Shown: positions 8,433-18,233, counted from the first letter of the stretch. The stretch: DNA of 64,000 nucleotides from Lachnospiraceae bacterium (GCA_022483465.1 JAKVNF010000001.1:806001-870000), one strand, 5' to 3'. Notes: generated by a model from the sequence alone, not told the origin. Translations and numbers: made by a program.

Positions 8433-9214
8433 TGTTTTCTCCTTTGAAAAACTCCGGGAAGGATTCCCTCCCGGAGCACACGTTCAGTTTTTCATGCCGC
8501 TGGTTGCAATGCCCTCGATGAAGTACTTCTGACAGCAGAAGAACAGCACCATGAGCGGCAGCACCGCGACAAAGGCCATGGCCATGACCTTGCCCCAGTT
8601 CACGATGGACTCGGAGTCGAGGGACAGGCGGACTGCCAGGGAGATCGGGTACTTCTTGACAGAGTTGATGAAAATCAGGGAATTGAAGTAGTCGTTGTAG
8701 GTCCACAGGAACTGGAACAGGCCTGCCGAGAACAGTGCCGGCTTCATGAGCGGCAGAATGATCTTTGTGAGGCACTTCCAGGTGCTGCAGCCGTCGATGT
8801 AGGCGGACTCATCGAGATCCTTCGGAATGCTCCGGAGGAACTGGATCAGCATGTACGGGAAGAAGGAGTTGCAGCACAGGAGCGCCGGTGCGTAAAAGGG
8901 CATGTAGCTGTCGACCCAGTGGAACTTGTTGTAGAGAATGTAGCGCGGAATGATGACCACGGTGTTCGGCAGCATCATCATGGCGATGAGGAGCGTGAAC
9001 AGGAGCTTCTTGTAAGGGAAATTGAACCTTGCGAATCCGTAGGCAACCAGTGTAGAGGAAAACAGCGTGAGAAGCGTTGTCGGGACAACAAGGAGGAACG
9101 TATTCAGGAAGAACTTCGTGTACGTGATGCCGGCACTCCCCTTCCAGCCCTCGATATAGTTCTCAAAGTGCCAGGTGGAAGGCAGAAGCTTTACGGTGCC
9201 GAACAGGTCCGCAT

Positions 9215-11107
9215 CCCTAAATCGCAAGTTTTTATACTAGCAGCTTGATCTCAGTTGCCTGGTTGATTGCCTCGTCCTCTGTGAGGCCAACCTTGGAGAT
9301 CAGTTCTTTCTGAATCCTGCTCATCGCATAGGACGGATACCAACTGCCATCAGACTGCAGTTCCACCTTATACTTGTTTAGCTCCATCATCTCGTAGGCG
9401 ATGGTTGCACTGGTCTTATCGTGAAGCACTTCCCTCAAATCCCATGTCAGCGTGGCAAAGAGAATGCTTGCGATAAAGGCCGTGAACATCTTCCCCCGAT
9501 ATGTCTCGATGGAGTGGGTGTATGTGACCGACAGATCAAAGTGCCGCTTGATGGATTCGAAGACGTGCTCCACAACATCACGTCGCCGGATAATCCGGAT
9601 TGCCTCGGATGCCGTCATTTCAGTATCACTGACGAGAACAAAGAATCCGGCACGATCGACCATCGTCTGGATCATTTCAGTGTCCTCCAGGATGGTGAAG
9701 TTCTTCCCTGTTTCTGGATCGGCCTTTTTAACGACAATGATCCCTTTTGGAGCGTAGTCCTGCGCCATCTTTTCCGTGTAGCGTTTTCTCTTGGAGGCCT
9801 CATTGAAGTAATAGGAAATAGTGCTCCTTATGGACTGTTCCTCATCAAATTCCCGGGAGTGATCGAAGAAGAGGTAGGCAAAACAAGCTTTTCCTGCCAC
9901 TGTTACCGGGTATCGCTTTCCAAATACGTTGGGCTCTGTTGTCAGGTATTTCTGCCTTCCGCGGATCTCTGCTCCGTGATCTTTGATGAGCTCATCTACC
10001 CAGTTGACATTGTCTGGGCAGAGGACACCATATTCCAGATCCTTTACTTTCCGGAGGGCTTTGATGATGTCCTCTGAAAAGTATCCTCGATCAAACATTG
10101 CGAACAGCTTTTGGTATCCTGCATCCACGATCTTTTTCAATGAGAAGCACGTCTGCACCTTATCCAGGAGAGAACCGTCGTAGTGCTCATACCACATAGG
10201 AATGCCGGTCTCTTCATCCACAAACATAGCCGTGTTAATGATCTTCAGGCCAAAATCGGTCTTGGATTTTCCGAACTCTGCAAGATCTTCATTCTCGGAC
10301 TGGGTGTTTTGATTGGTTGAGTCAAAGGCAATGACCCGATTGCTGTCCTTTCGGGGAAATCGTTTCTCGTATTCTTCCCGGAAAATCCGGAAGAACACAT
10401 TGATATTTCCCTCATCTGACCCGATCAGACGGTATAGGCCGCTGACTTCACTGTCGTCGATGACACGATCCAGACCGCAGTAGTGATCAAAACACCAACC
10501 GGGAAACAGCTGGGCAGTTGAACTTTCCGCAACAATGGAGTAGACGGCCAATGCAATGATTTTCCGCTCATATTCAGGGTAGACCCGTGTCAGAGCGGTA
10601 TAGCATCCGGATTGCTCTGCGGCCGCCTTTAGAACCAGGTACGGTCCAAAGGAGAGCTTCGAATCCGTTTTGCCGGCAGCTTTACGGGCCTTTGTGCCGA
10701 AGGTGTCCTTCTGTCGGTTCACCTCGGCATCGATGGGACCGAAGAACCGCTCATAGTTCTTGTTTGGATGCATATGAGAGCGATCACCATCGACAATTTT
10801 TCCGATTGAGATCCGCTTGTCGACGGGACACCGCTTCTCAGAGTCCCAATGATACTCTGTGGCGAGCAAGACATAACCTGTGGTGAGGATATGGATAGTT
10901 CCCTTGTCGCTTGATTTCGGAGTTTTAACGAGTACATCTGTATTGCTGTACATGGCCGCCCTCTGAATTGCTAGTATAATATCTAACAGTTATTATACTT
11001 GCATTTGGCAGAGGTTACAATGTCGTTTTATGCCCTATTTCCAACGTCTATTGGCATTTTAATGGAGTCATCCCGGGACGCCTAGTAAAAAACTTTGCGA
11101 TTTTGGG
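9215..11107 (-). mobile_element. IS1634-like insertion sequence, copy A
   Basis: Element of 1893 bp. Terminal repeats begin CCC(T/A)AAATCGCAA and continue to ACTAG. The 6-bp duplication CCGCAT is present at 9209-9214 and 11108-11113. It has one transposase gene on the minus strand whose stop lies inside the terminal repeat. It splits an ABC permease gene after its first membrane helix. Confidence 0.9.
9232..10953 (-). CDS. IS1634 (IS4-superfamily) transposase
   Basis: DDE transposase of 573 residues. DDE landmarks visible: VIAFDSTNQNTQ (first Asp), KLFAMFDRGYFSEDI (second Asp), and a C-terminal Y-R-E-K-like segment near RDVVEHVFESIKRHFDLS (Glu). The start at 10953 follows GAGGGC. It is only distantly related to copy B at 57532-59763 and has no AT-hook tail. 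The frame is intact and the ends are well preserved, so it may be active. Confidence 0.85.
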   Translation of the reverse strand: MYSNTDVLVKTPKSSDKGTIHILTTGYVLLATEYHWDSEKRCPVDKRISIGKIVDGDRSHMHPNKNYERFFGPIDAEVNRQKDTFGTKARKAAGKTDSKLSFGPYLVLKAAAEQSGCYTALTRVYPEYERKIIALAVYSIVAESSTAQLFPGWCFDHYCGLDRVIDDSEVSGLYRLIGSDEGNINVFFRIFREEYEKRFPRKDSNRVIAFDSTNQNTQSENEDLAEFGKSKTDFGLKIINTAMFVDEETGIPMWYEHYDGSLLDKVQTCFSLKKIVDAGYQKLFAMFDRGYFSEDIIKALRKVKDLEYGVLCPDNVNWVDELIKDHGAEIRGRQKYLTTEPNVFGKRYPVTVAGKACFAYLFFDHSREFDEEQSIRSTISYYFNEASKRKRYTEKMAQDYAPKGIIVVKKADPETGKNFTILEDTEMIQTMVDRAGFFVLVSDTEMTASEAIRIIRRRDVVEHVFESIKRHFDLSVTYTHSIETYRGKMFTAFIASILFATLTWDLREVLHDKTSATIAYEMMELNKYKVELQSDGSWYPSYAMSRIQKELISKVGLTEDEAINQATEIKLLV

Positions 11108-11263
11108 CCGCATTGTCCTTGAACGTGGCAAAGAACATCCAGATGATGGGAAACAGGAGCACAATGCCGATGATGACGATGATGAGATAGGTGAAAAAGC
11201 CTGCCTTCTCCTTGACGTCCTCGTCCCGCTTGATTGTTTTTGTCTTGCTCATCTCTTTCCTCC

Positions 11264-12175
11264 TCAGGTTTCATCCGCGTAATGTACCCAGAACTTCGAG
11301 GTACCGAACAGGAGCAGCGTAAAGATCAGAATGACGATGAACTCGATCCAGGAGATGGCGGATGCATAGCCCATCTTGAAGTAGGAAAAGCCCTGCTTGT
11401 ACAGGAGAATTCCGAGGACGTTGGTCGACTTGAGCGGACCGCCGTCTGTGATGGTGTAAGGGGAGGTGAAGTTCTGCAGCTCCTGGATGGTCTGATTCAG
11501 GATGGAGAAGAACAGAATCGGAGAGATCTGCGGGATCGTGATGTGCCAGAACTTGACCCATCTTCCGCCGCCGTCAATCTCTGCCGCCTCATAGAGCTCC
11601 TTGGGAACGATCTTGAGTGCAGCAAGCAGCATGACCATGGAGGAACCGAACTGCCAGATCTCGAGAAGACAGATCGTCGGCAGGGCATAGTGGGTGTCAC
11701 CGAGGAAGGAGGCCTCCGGCAGACCGATCGCCGCGGCCATGGAGTTGATGATGCCGCCGTCCATGAACATCAGCCGCCACAGGAGGGCGATCGCGACGGA
11801 TCCTCCGAACAGGGAGGGGATGTAGTAGAGCGTGCGCACAATGCCGATGCCGCGGATGTTCCGGTTTAAAAACATCGCAACGAGCAGCGCCAGGATGACC
11901 TTGCCCGGAACGACGTAAAGGCCGAACAGAAGCGTCACCTTCAGGGAGTTCCAGAAATCCCTGTCCCTGGTGAAAAGCTTGATGTAGTTGTCAAGGCCTG
12001 TGAAGTTCAGACTCCCGCCCATGGTGTAATCGCTGAAGGAATAGACAAGCGATGTGATGAACGGATACAGCTGCAGGACTGCGAAGCCGACGAGCCAGGG
12101 AATCAGGTACAGCAGCCCCTTGCAGTCTCTTTTTGTGTAGTGCTTCTTCATTGTCACGGCTGACGTTTTTGCCAT
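11264..12175 (-). CDS. Sugar ABC transporter permease (MalF/UgpA type)
   Basis: Inner-membrane permease of 303 residues with about six membrane helices. The N-terminus KGLLYLIPWLVGFAVLQLYP is typical of carbohydrate ABC permeases (CUT1). The EAA loop reads VPKELYEAAEIDGGGRWVKF, the contact site for the ATPase. The start at 12175 follows CAAGGAGG. It lies 11 bp before the second, interrupted permease gene and 74 bp after the binding-protein gene. No ATPase gene is present nearby, so a shared MsmK/UgpC-type ATPase is likely; this is usual for CUT1 systems in Firmicutes. Confidence 0.92.
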   Translation of the reverse strand: MAKTSAVTMKKHYTKRDCKGLLYLIPWLVGFAVLQLYPFITSLVYSFSDYTMGGSLNFTGLDNYIKLFTRDRDFWNSLKVTLLFGLYVVPGKVILALLVAMFLNRNIRGIGIVRTLYYIPSLFGGSVAIALLWRLMFMDGGIINSMAAAIGLPEASFLGDTHYALPTICLLEIWQFGSSMVMLLAALKIVPKELYEAAEIDGGGRWVKFWHITIPQISPILFFSILNQTIQELQNFTSPYTITDGGPLKSTNVLGILLYKQGFSYFKMGYASAISWIEFIVILIFTLLLFGTSKFWVHYADET

Positions 12176-12249
12176 GGTCTGCCTCCTTGAAAAATGCCCC
12201 GCATGCTTCCATGCAGGGCACTGCCAGATGAACGATTGAAGAGAGATGC

Positions 12250-13620
12250 TTACTTGGTTGCGAGATCTTGGAACTGGCTGATGACATCAGCCGCTGCATC
12301 CTCCGGTGTCTCCTGACCATAGCCGATTCCCTCGACTGCGTCGTAGAGGATGGTCTTTGCCTCATCTGAGGAGGTAATGCCGTCGTTCGGGGTTCCGTTC
12401 ACGGCAACTTCGATGTCTACGGAATCCATGACAACCTGCTTAATAATGCCTTTGTCTGCGCAGATCTTTCTCGCGCTGGAGGTCGGCGGAATGGAACGGG
12501 TTGTGCCGAGCGTCTCCTGTGCAGTCGAATCATTGAAGAAGTAGTCTAGGAACTCAGCTGCAACATCGATGTTAGAGCAGGTATTGGTGATTACGAGCAG
12601 CTGCGGCGTGTTGGAAGCAAAGCCGCCGTCCTTTGCATTCTCGATTGAAGGAAGTGTGCCGGCGACATAGTCCCCATCGGGATAACCTGCCATCATGACA
12701 TCCATCGTGGAGATGTAGCACGGCGCTGCGACATACTTGCCGGCGATCCAGTTCGCATCGGACTGAATGTCATCGCCGACATAGGAGGACTGATAGCTTG
12801 CCGGAGCAACGACACCGTTGTCATACAGCTCTTTCACGTACTGGAAGACCTTGGTGAGATCATCCTGGGTGAGCACCAGCTTTCCGTCAGAATCAAAGAT
12901 CGAACCGGCATACTGCTTTGCCATCGGAAGGACAAACAGGTTGACGATGTACTCCTTGTTCACGCAGAACAGGTAGGTCTCGGGATCCTGGGACTGAACG
13001 GTCTTTCCTGCCTCGATCCAGTCATCCCAAGTGATTCCCTCCTTGGTAAGATCCACGCCGAACTTGTCGGCTGCGGTCTTATTGACGAGAATGGAGGGGC
13101 CTGCAATACCGGTGGGAAGTCCCAGCTGCTTTCCATCATAATTTCCGTTGATCTGCTCCCCGATGTAGTTCTGGTCGAAGTCCGACATGTCGATGCTGGT
13201 GGTCTTCAGATCGACAAAGTAGTCGCCGGACTTGACGAACGTCGGCATTGTCTCGGGATCGATCTGAACGATGTCTGCTGCGGTGCCGGAGGTGAGCTGT
13301 GTTGCCAGCTTGTCATGGTAGCCGTCGGAGGAACCGGGCTCACCCTCAATCGTGACCCCAGGGTGCGCGTCCATGAACTGCTGGATCACCTGCTGCGTTG
13401 CCGCGTTTCTCTCATCGCCGCCCCACCAGGCAAAGCGGAGGCTGGCACTTTCTGAGCCGCCGTCACCGGATGTCGCAGCCGCCTCAGCTGGCGCAGAGGT
13501 GGCTGCCGTATCCGCTGCAGAGGCGGACGCACCCTCCGTGCTGGAAGAGCTGCCGCACCCTGCAAGCATTGCTGCCATGAGGGATGCCGCCATAACTGCT
13601 GCTGCGAGTTTCTTTTTCAT
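12250..13620 (-). CDS. Sugar-binding lipoprotein of an ABC importer
   Basis: Extracellular solute-binding protein of family 1, 456 residues. A signal peptide is followed by a lipobox (MLAGCGSSSS; Cys ~22), then a Ser/Ala/Thr-rich linker and the binding fold (SLRFAWWGGDERNAATQQVI ... TAADIVQIDPETMPTFVKSG), typical of oligosaccharide-binding proteins. The start at 13620 follows GGGAGGAAA. It is the first transporter gene behind the two-component system and should deliver an oligosaccharide to the two permeases. The ligand cannot be told from sequence. Confidence 0.92.
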   Translation of the reverse strand: MKKKLAAAVMAASLMAAMLAGCGSSSSTEGASASAADTAATSAPAEAAATSGDGGSESASLRFAWWGGDERNAATQQVIQQFMDAHPGVTIEGEPGSSDGYHDKLATQLTSGTAADIVQIDPETMPTFVKSGDYFVDLKTTSIDMSDFDQNYIGEQINGNYDGKQLGLPTGIAGPSILVNKTAADKFGVDLTKEGITWDDWIEAGKTVQSQDPETYLFCVNKEYIVNLFVLPMAKQYAGSIFDSDGKLVLTQDDLTKVFQYVKELYDNGVVAPASYQSSYVGDDIQSDANWIAGKYVAAPCYISTMDVMMAGYPDGDYVAGTLPSIENAKDGGFASNTPQLLVITNTCSNIDVAAEFLDYFFNDSTAQETLGTTRSIPPTSSARKICADKGIIKQVVMDSVDIEVAVNGTPNDGITSSDEAKTILYDAVEGIGYGQETPEDAAADVISQFQDLATK

Positions 13621-14888
13621 TCGATTTCCTCCCTTTCACTTCAGGTCCCGGAAGGGTCTCCCGGAACTTCCTCTTGCTGCTTTCAAGTCTAGCAAAAGGC
13701 CTCCCCGGCAAGCAGGGAGGTCTCTTTTCATTTGGTCACAGATTTTTTGCTTTTTGGGGCAATGGTTGCAGATTTTTCGAATTGGTCACCGATTTTTCGA
13801 TATCGGTCCTTGTCAGCGTAAAGTCGACGATGGTCCCCTGCCCTGCAACGCTCCGGATCCGGAGTCCTGCGCTCTCCCCGTAATACAGTTTCAGGCGGTT
13901 GTTGACGTTGGCAAGCCCGATGTTGTGGACATTGAAGGCGTCGATGTCCCTTCGGACCGCGGAGAGCTTTTCCCTCGTCATGCCGACGCCTGTGTCAAAG
14001 ACGCTGAAATGCACGGCATCTCCCCGGTCCTGAATCGTCAGCTTGATGTAGCCCCGCTCCTCTTTGTCCCGGATCCCGTGGGAGATGGCATTCTCGATGA
14101 GCGGCTGCAGCATCAGCCGATAGACCGGCAGTTCGTCGAGGCTCTCATCCACCTCGTAGTACAGGATGAAGTGATCCCCGAACCGCATGTGCTGGATTTC
14201 CACGTACTTCCGGAGATAGCAGATCTCCTCCTCGAGGCGAATAGTCTGCATCGGATCCGCGAGTGCGTACTTCAGAATGTCCGAGAGAAGGCCCGTCATG
14301 CGGACGACCTTTGCCGCCTTTTCTCCTCCCCTTGCCGCCTCAAACTGTATCATCTGCAGCGTATTGAACATGAAGTGGGGATTGATCTGAGCCTGCAGCG
14401 CCGAGAGGGATGCCACCTCCTGCATGTGCTTCTTGTTCTGAAGCTCTGCATTGAGCTGCTCCGCCTGCAGGTGCAGGCGGATAATGTTGCTGAGAATCAC
14501 GCCGTATTCATCGTCATGCTTCCTGTTTCTCCCCGCATCCGGGGCGATCCCCCGCTCCGCCTTGTCAAGGACCGTGATGATGTTCTCGATGTTGTGGAAG
14601 TTCTGGCGCGTTGTGACATAGGCGCAGATCAGCACCGCGGCAATCCCGCAGCCAAGAAGAAGGAGGATCGTGGGCAGATAGGAGAAAAGGCTTTCCTGCA
14701 GCATGCCGAACGGGATCAGGGTGATGGCAAGCACCTGAAAGGTGTCATTTTTCTCCCGGTGAATCAGGTACTTTCTTCCCCCGATCGTCTCCAAGCTGCC
14801 GTCATACTTTTCCACGGGGAGGTCCGCTGCGCCGGCAAAGGAGGAGGTGTCCTTGCCTCCCCAGGTAAAGAGCTTTTCTCCCTGATCA

Positions 14889-15100
14889 GTGAACTACCCG
14901 CAGTTAAAACTGCGGGCTTCGGTGGTTTTTCCACCTCATTTGAGTTGCCTTCAACGGTGTCTTATACACAGATGGCTGTGATGCGCCGGAAATCTGGGGC
15001 CTAGCCCCATCCGAACCGGATGGTTGGTGCGCCGTTGCTTCTCTATTCACCGCTTTCGCGGGCAGTCACGGCGATTGATGTTTCTATATGGTTATGCGGC
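14889..15100 (-). ncRNA. Candidate omega RNA of TnpB copy 1 (right end of the IS)
   Basis: IS605-family TnpB proteins use a right-end RNA whose 3' scaffold ends at the element boundary and whose guide is the flanking DNA. The right end here contains the hairpin CCCGCAG/CTGCGGG (14897-14916) and ends in GTAGTTCAC on the minus strand. The guide would then begin TGATCAGGGAG in the kinase gene. Boundaries and expression are inferred. The equivalent region of copy 2 is 34376-34587. Confidence 0.4.
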
Positions 15101-16288
15101 TTGCTCTTGATGATAAAGCCGCAGACCTTCCTCTTTGATGTTGATTGCTGCCTGCCAGTCACGATCGATGATGTTGCCACAGACAGGGCAGACATACAAT
15201 CGATCACTTAGCGTCAGATCATCTTTCCTGGAACCGCAATGACAGCATGTTTTGGATGATGGATACCATTGATCGATTTTGACAAGTGTATGCCCGAAAC
15301 GCTTGCATTTGTATTCCAACATGCGTGTAAACATGCCCCAGCCTACATCCATAACAGATTTGCCAAGATGAAGGCTTTGTGCCATGGCATGCATGTTCAG
15401 GTCTTCAATGCAGATCACGTCATAATGATATGCGAGGTTATAGGACAGTTTGTCCAGAAAATCCCGCCTTTGTGCCGCTATTTTTTCATGCAGCTTTGCG
15501 ATTTTGTGCTTCTGACGCTCGTAGCGCTTTGATCCGCGTTTCATACCTGACAGCACATGCTGAAGTTTTGCAAGTTTCTCTTCCTGCTGACGATAAAACC
15601 GTGGAAACTCTGCAGTGTCACCATCGCTGTCCACATACAAGTGCTCCAATGACATGTCCAATCCGATGGCACGGATACCTTGGTTATCAGTATGCGTGTT
15701 TGCAGATGGAGCAGTTTTGGACTCCTTGTATTCGTACTTGAGTGATACAAAAAATCTCCCGTTGCGGTCCATGGAGATGGTGGCTGATTTGAGAACGCCG
15801 CCTTTTTTGATTTTGCGGTGCAGCTTCAGCTTGATGAGCGTTTTCAGCTTTGGAAGTTTCAACAATCCGGTGCCTTCATCATAGGTAAGATTGGAGTGTC
15901 CTCCATTGCTGACAACGTTTGTTGTGTAGGATTGCGCTTCGTGCTTGCTATGAAAGCGAGGCATTTTGGCTCTTCCTTCGTAGAAATTGGTCCATGCCTG
16001 TTCGTATTCGAGCTGAGCATTTGCAAGTGCAAGCGAGTCAGCCTGCTTCAGCCACGGGCACTCTTCCTGGTCTTTATAATCCGCAGGAGTGTTGTGAAGG
16101 TGTATCCCCATTTCGTTGTACATGAACAGGTCATCTTCCAGCATGCGGTTTTTGAGCCACCGTTTGGCACCAAAATTGAAGCGAATAAAGCTGCACTGGT
16201 CTGCGGTAGGAACAATCTCGTCTTTATAGCAGATGTAGTAAACGTCTGTATTTGATGATTTTGGTTTGTTCTTCTTTTTGACAGCCAT
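15092..16288 (-). CDS. tnpB: TnpB, RNA-guided nuclease of the IS200/IS605 element, copy 1
   Basis: Protein of 398 residues with an intact RuvC core: first Asp in AIGLDMSLEHLYVDS, Glu in VICIEDLNMHAMAQ, last Asp in NIIDRDWQAAINIK. The zinc ribbon is CCHCGSRK ... YVCPVCG. Known TnpB proteins cut DNA matching a right-end RNA guide next to the target motif and help the IS keep its site. The ATG at 16288 is 2 nt behind the tnpA stop; a TTG two codons upstream is also in frame. It is nearly identical to copy 2 (34579-35775). Confidence 0.93.
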   Translation of the reverse strand: MAVKKKNKPKSSNTDVYYICYKDEIVPTADQCSFIRFNFGAKRWLKNRMLEDDLFMYNEMGIHLHNTPADYKDQEECPWLKQADSLALANAQLEYEQAWTNFYEGRAKMPRFHSKHEAQSYTTNVVSNGGHSNLTYDEGTGLLKLPKLKTLIKLKLHRKIKKGGVLKSATISMDRNGRFFVSLKYEYKESKTAPSANTHTDNQGIRAIGLDMSLEHLYVDSDGDTAEFPRFYRQQEEKLAKLQHVLSGMKRGSKRYERQKHKIAKLHEKIAAQRRDFLDKLSYNLAYHYDVICIEDLNMHAMAQSLHLGKSVMDVGWGMFTRMLEYKCKRFGHTLVKIDQWYPSSKTCCHCGSRKDDLTLSDRLYVCPVCGNIIDRDWQAAINIKEEGLRLYHQEQAA

Positions 16289-16290
16289 AA

Positions 16291-16701
16291 TCAATATGCC
16301 TTGCTCTGACGCTCAATGTATTTGCGAATGGTTTCTTCAGAAACATCGCCTACGGTTTCAACGTAGTACGAATGATTCCAAAGCTGCCCTCTCCACAAAT
16401 GGTTTCTTAACTCCGGATGCCTTTCAAATAGCATGCGGCCCGAAATGCCCTTCATGTATTTGACCAGATTTGTGATCGACAGCTTCGGGGGTGCAGACAC
16501 GAAGCAATGTACATGGTCAGCAGTGCCGACTTCGCATTCGTGGATGGTGAACCCCTTATCCTTGGCGACGGAAAGCAGAATAGCTTTCAGGTCCTTCTCA
16601 ATTTCTGGGGTTAATACCTTCTGTCGGTACTTGACGCACCATACCACATGGTAATTGATATTGCACACGCATGTGCGATAATGAACGAGGTTTGTTTTCA
16701 T
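16291..16701 (-). CDS. tnpA: IS200-type Y1 transposase, copy 1
   Basis: HUH single-strand transposase of 136 residues. The HUH motif is DHVHCFV and the catalytic tyrosine is expected in the C-terminal helix IRKYIERQ (Y-x3-Q). It cuts and joins single-stranded IS ends next to TTTAA. The frame is intact and tnpB follows directly. Confidence 0.93.
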   Translation of the reverse strand: MKTNLVHYRTCVCNINYHVVWCVKYRQKVLTPEIEKDLKAILLSVAKDKGFTIHECEVGTADHVHCFVSAPPKLSITNLVKYMKGISGRMLFERHPELRNHLWRGQLWNHSYYVETVGDVSEETIRKYIERQSKAY

Positions 16702-17492
16702 ACCTATAGTTTAGCAGATATATAGCGGTATGTGTATAATCTATTTATAAAATCTTGTTGTAAGCTAAGCAATGCGTTGCAGCCGAGGAAGCGGGCTCGC
16801 TTTCATCTCGGCAATTGAATTGCCGAGAATTCCCGCTCGCAATCTTAAAGAGAACGGTGGTCATATCCTTTTGCCCGACCGTCCTGTCAAGAAGATCCCG
16901 ATAGCGGTCAAGATCAATGCGCATGACGAGGACGCCGCTGTAATAGGGGATGCGCTGGAGGATTGTGAGGATCCTTTCCTCTCCGCTTTCGTCCCTGTCT
17001 TCTTTGAGGACAAGGACCTCGTTTTCAAGGGCGGAGTCCATCTCCTGATAGCTCCGGTACCAGCCCTCCGTCCCCTGCACCCTGTTCAGCTGCTGGGAAG
17101 AGGTGTAGTAGTAGTCGTATCCATCCAGATACAGGTAGACGGAGAGCACGTAATCGTAGGTGGTGAGGGTGCTCTTCAGAGTCGCATTGATGCTGCGCGC
17201 GTTGATGGCATCGGCGTAGGTAATGAAGTTTCCGTTCTCCAGAATCCGCTTGAGGGAGAGCACCATGTACGGATTGTTGGCAAACAGACTGTTCTGCTGG
17301 ACCAGGTTGCTGAGCGCAAGATTGAGGTTCGTTGTGACAGCCTCCGCCTGGTTTTTCCCTTTTCGGCTGAGTGACCCGGACAGGGTGTACGCCTGCACCA
17401 CGGAGATGACGACAATGATCGTAATGACAGGCAGAAGAAACACGGCCAGATAGGTCCTGAGGCGCTTCAGAAAGAATTTTCGCTGCTGCATA

Positions 17493-18233
17493 TCAGTTCT
17501 TCCTGTCCTCCCCCTTTCGGTATTCCGAAGGCGTACAGCCATAGTAGTTGCGGAATGCTCTCGAGAAGCTCTTTGGGTTGTCGTAGCCGATGTAGTAGGC
17601 GATGTAGTAGGCGATGTCATACGTTCTGGTGCCCGCATCGCGCAGCATGTCTGCCGCCTTCTCCATCCGGATCTTCAGGAGCCATTCCGAAAAGCCGAGG
17701 CTGAAGCGGTCCTTTAAGAGACTCGAGAGATACGCAGGGCTCAGGTTGACGGCGACCGCGGCATCCTCGAGGCGGGCATCCCGGTAGTGCTCCTCAAGAT
17801 AGGCCCCGACCTTCCTCCGGATGTCATCATAGTAGGACTGCGGCTTCTCCTCATGCACCTGATTCACCGCATCGAGCTTCTCCCGGATCCTGCCAAAGCA
17901 CTCGAGAATATCCCCGCTCTTTAGCGGCTTCAGCAGATAGTCCTCCACCCGGTACTGGATCGCGGACCGGAAGTAGTCATAATTCTGATGGCTCGAGATA
18001 AAGACAACGATGACATTCAGGTCCTGCGCGGCCTGGCACAGCTCCAGTCCTGAGATTCCCGGCATCTCAATGTCGGAAAGAAGAACGTCCACGTGATGGC
18101 TATGCATATAGGAGAGCGCGATTCTGGGATCGGAAAAGGGAATTGCCTCAAAGCCGATTTCCTTCCAGGGAAACAGCGCGGCAATTCCCTCCGAGATGTT
18201 CTTTTCATCATCCACGACAGCAACAGAATACAT
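17493..18233 (-). CDS. AraC-type response regulator (YesN-like) with a 4-residue duplication in its HTH
   Basis: Cytoplasmic regulator of 246 residues: receiver domain (VVDDE, phosphoacceptor Asp in VLLSDIEMPG, Lys in YLLKP) and a C-terminal AraC domain with two HTH motifs. The start at 18233 follows GGGGGGAAAG; a longer frame to 18299 lacks support. In the second HTH the sequence reads DIAYYIAYYIGYDNPKSFSR. Usual relatives have DIAYYIGY, so AYYI is doubled by a 12-bp tandem repeat (GATGTAGTAGGC twice, about 17578-17603). This lengthens the recognition region and may damage DNA binding. It forms an operon with the kinase and probably activates the transporter genes. Confidence 0.9.
   Translation of the reverse strand: MYSVAVVDDEKNISEGIAALFPWKEIGFEAIPFSDPRIALSYMHSHHVDVLLSDIEMPGISGLELCQAAQDLNVIVVFISSHQNYDYFRSAIQYRVEDYLLKPLKSGDILECFGRIREKLDAVNQVHEEKPQSYYDDIRRKVGAYLEEHYRDARLEDAAVAVNLSPAYLSSLLKDRFSLGFSEWLLKIRMEKAADMLRDAGTRTYDIAYYIAYYIGYDNPKSFSRAFRNYYGCTPSEYRKGEDRKN

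Larger units (their letters stand above)
8484..11252 (-). pseudogene. Sugar ABC transporter permease (MalG type), split by an IS1634-like element
   Basis: The 5' part (11252-11108) encodes MSKTKTIKRDEDVKEK, a first membrane helix and ATFKDN. The 3' part (9208-8484) continues ADLFGTVKLLPSTWHFENY through the binding-protein-dependent permease domain with the EAA-like loop (DLDESAYIDGCSTWKCLTKI) to GMKN. Removing 9215-11107 and one copy of the 6-bp duplication gives an uninterrupted 870-bp frame (289 residues) with the expected FKDNADLFGT junction. It is the inner-membrane partner of the permease at 11264-12175 and the binding protein at 12250-13620. As it stands, no functional permease can be made, so the importer should be inactive unless the IS excises. 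Confidence 0.9.
14889..16844 (-). mobile_element. IS200/IS605 family element, copy 1
   Basis: Element of 1956 bp with tnpA and tnpB, no terminal inverted repeats and no target duplication, as expected. Its ends were set by comparison with copy 2: left end GATTGCGAGCGGG next to target TTTAA (16845-16849 on plus as TTAAA) and right end GTAGTTCAC. Subterminal hairpins lie at 16807-16827 and 14897-14916. It interrupts the sensor kinase gene. Confidence 0.92.
13736..17491 (-). pseudogene. YesM-type sensor histidine kinase, split by an IS200/IS605 element
   Basis: The 5' part (17491-16845) encodes the N-terminal membrane helix (YLAVFLLPVITIIVVISVV) and most of the extracellular sensor. The 3' part (14888-13736) encodes the second membrane helix, HAMP-like region, the His_kinase motif LQAQINPHFMFNTLQMIQFE (His phosphoacceptor) and the ATPase domain (LIENAISHGIRD, FDTGVGM). 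Joining the parts without the IS gives 1800 bp, a 599-residue protein with VLFNDQGEKLF at the junction. It should phosphorylate the response regulator at 17493-18233, whose stop lies 1 nt upstream of this start. In the present state sensing is uncoupled from the catalytic domain. Confidence 0.88.

Noticed and set aside
8484-9227. A complete 247-residue permease starting with TTG at 9227
   Set aside because: The first residues come from the IS end; the true gene starts at 11252 and is interrupted.
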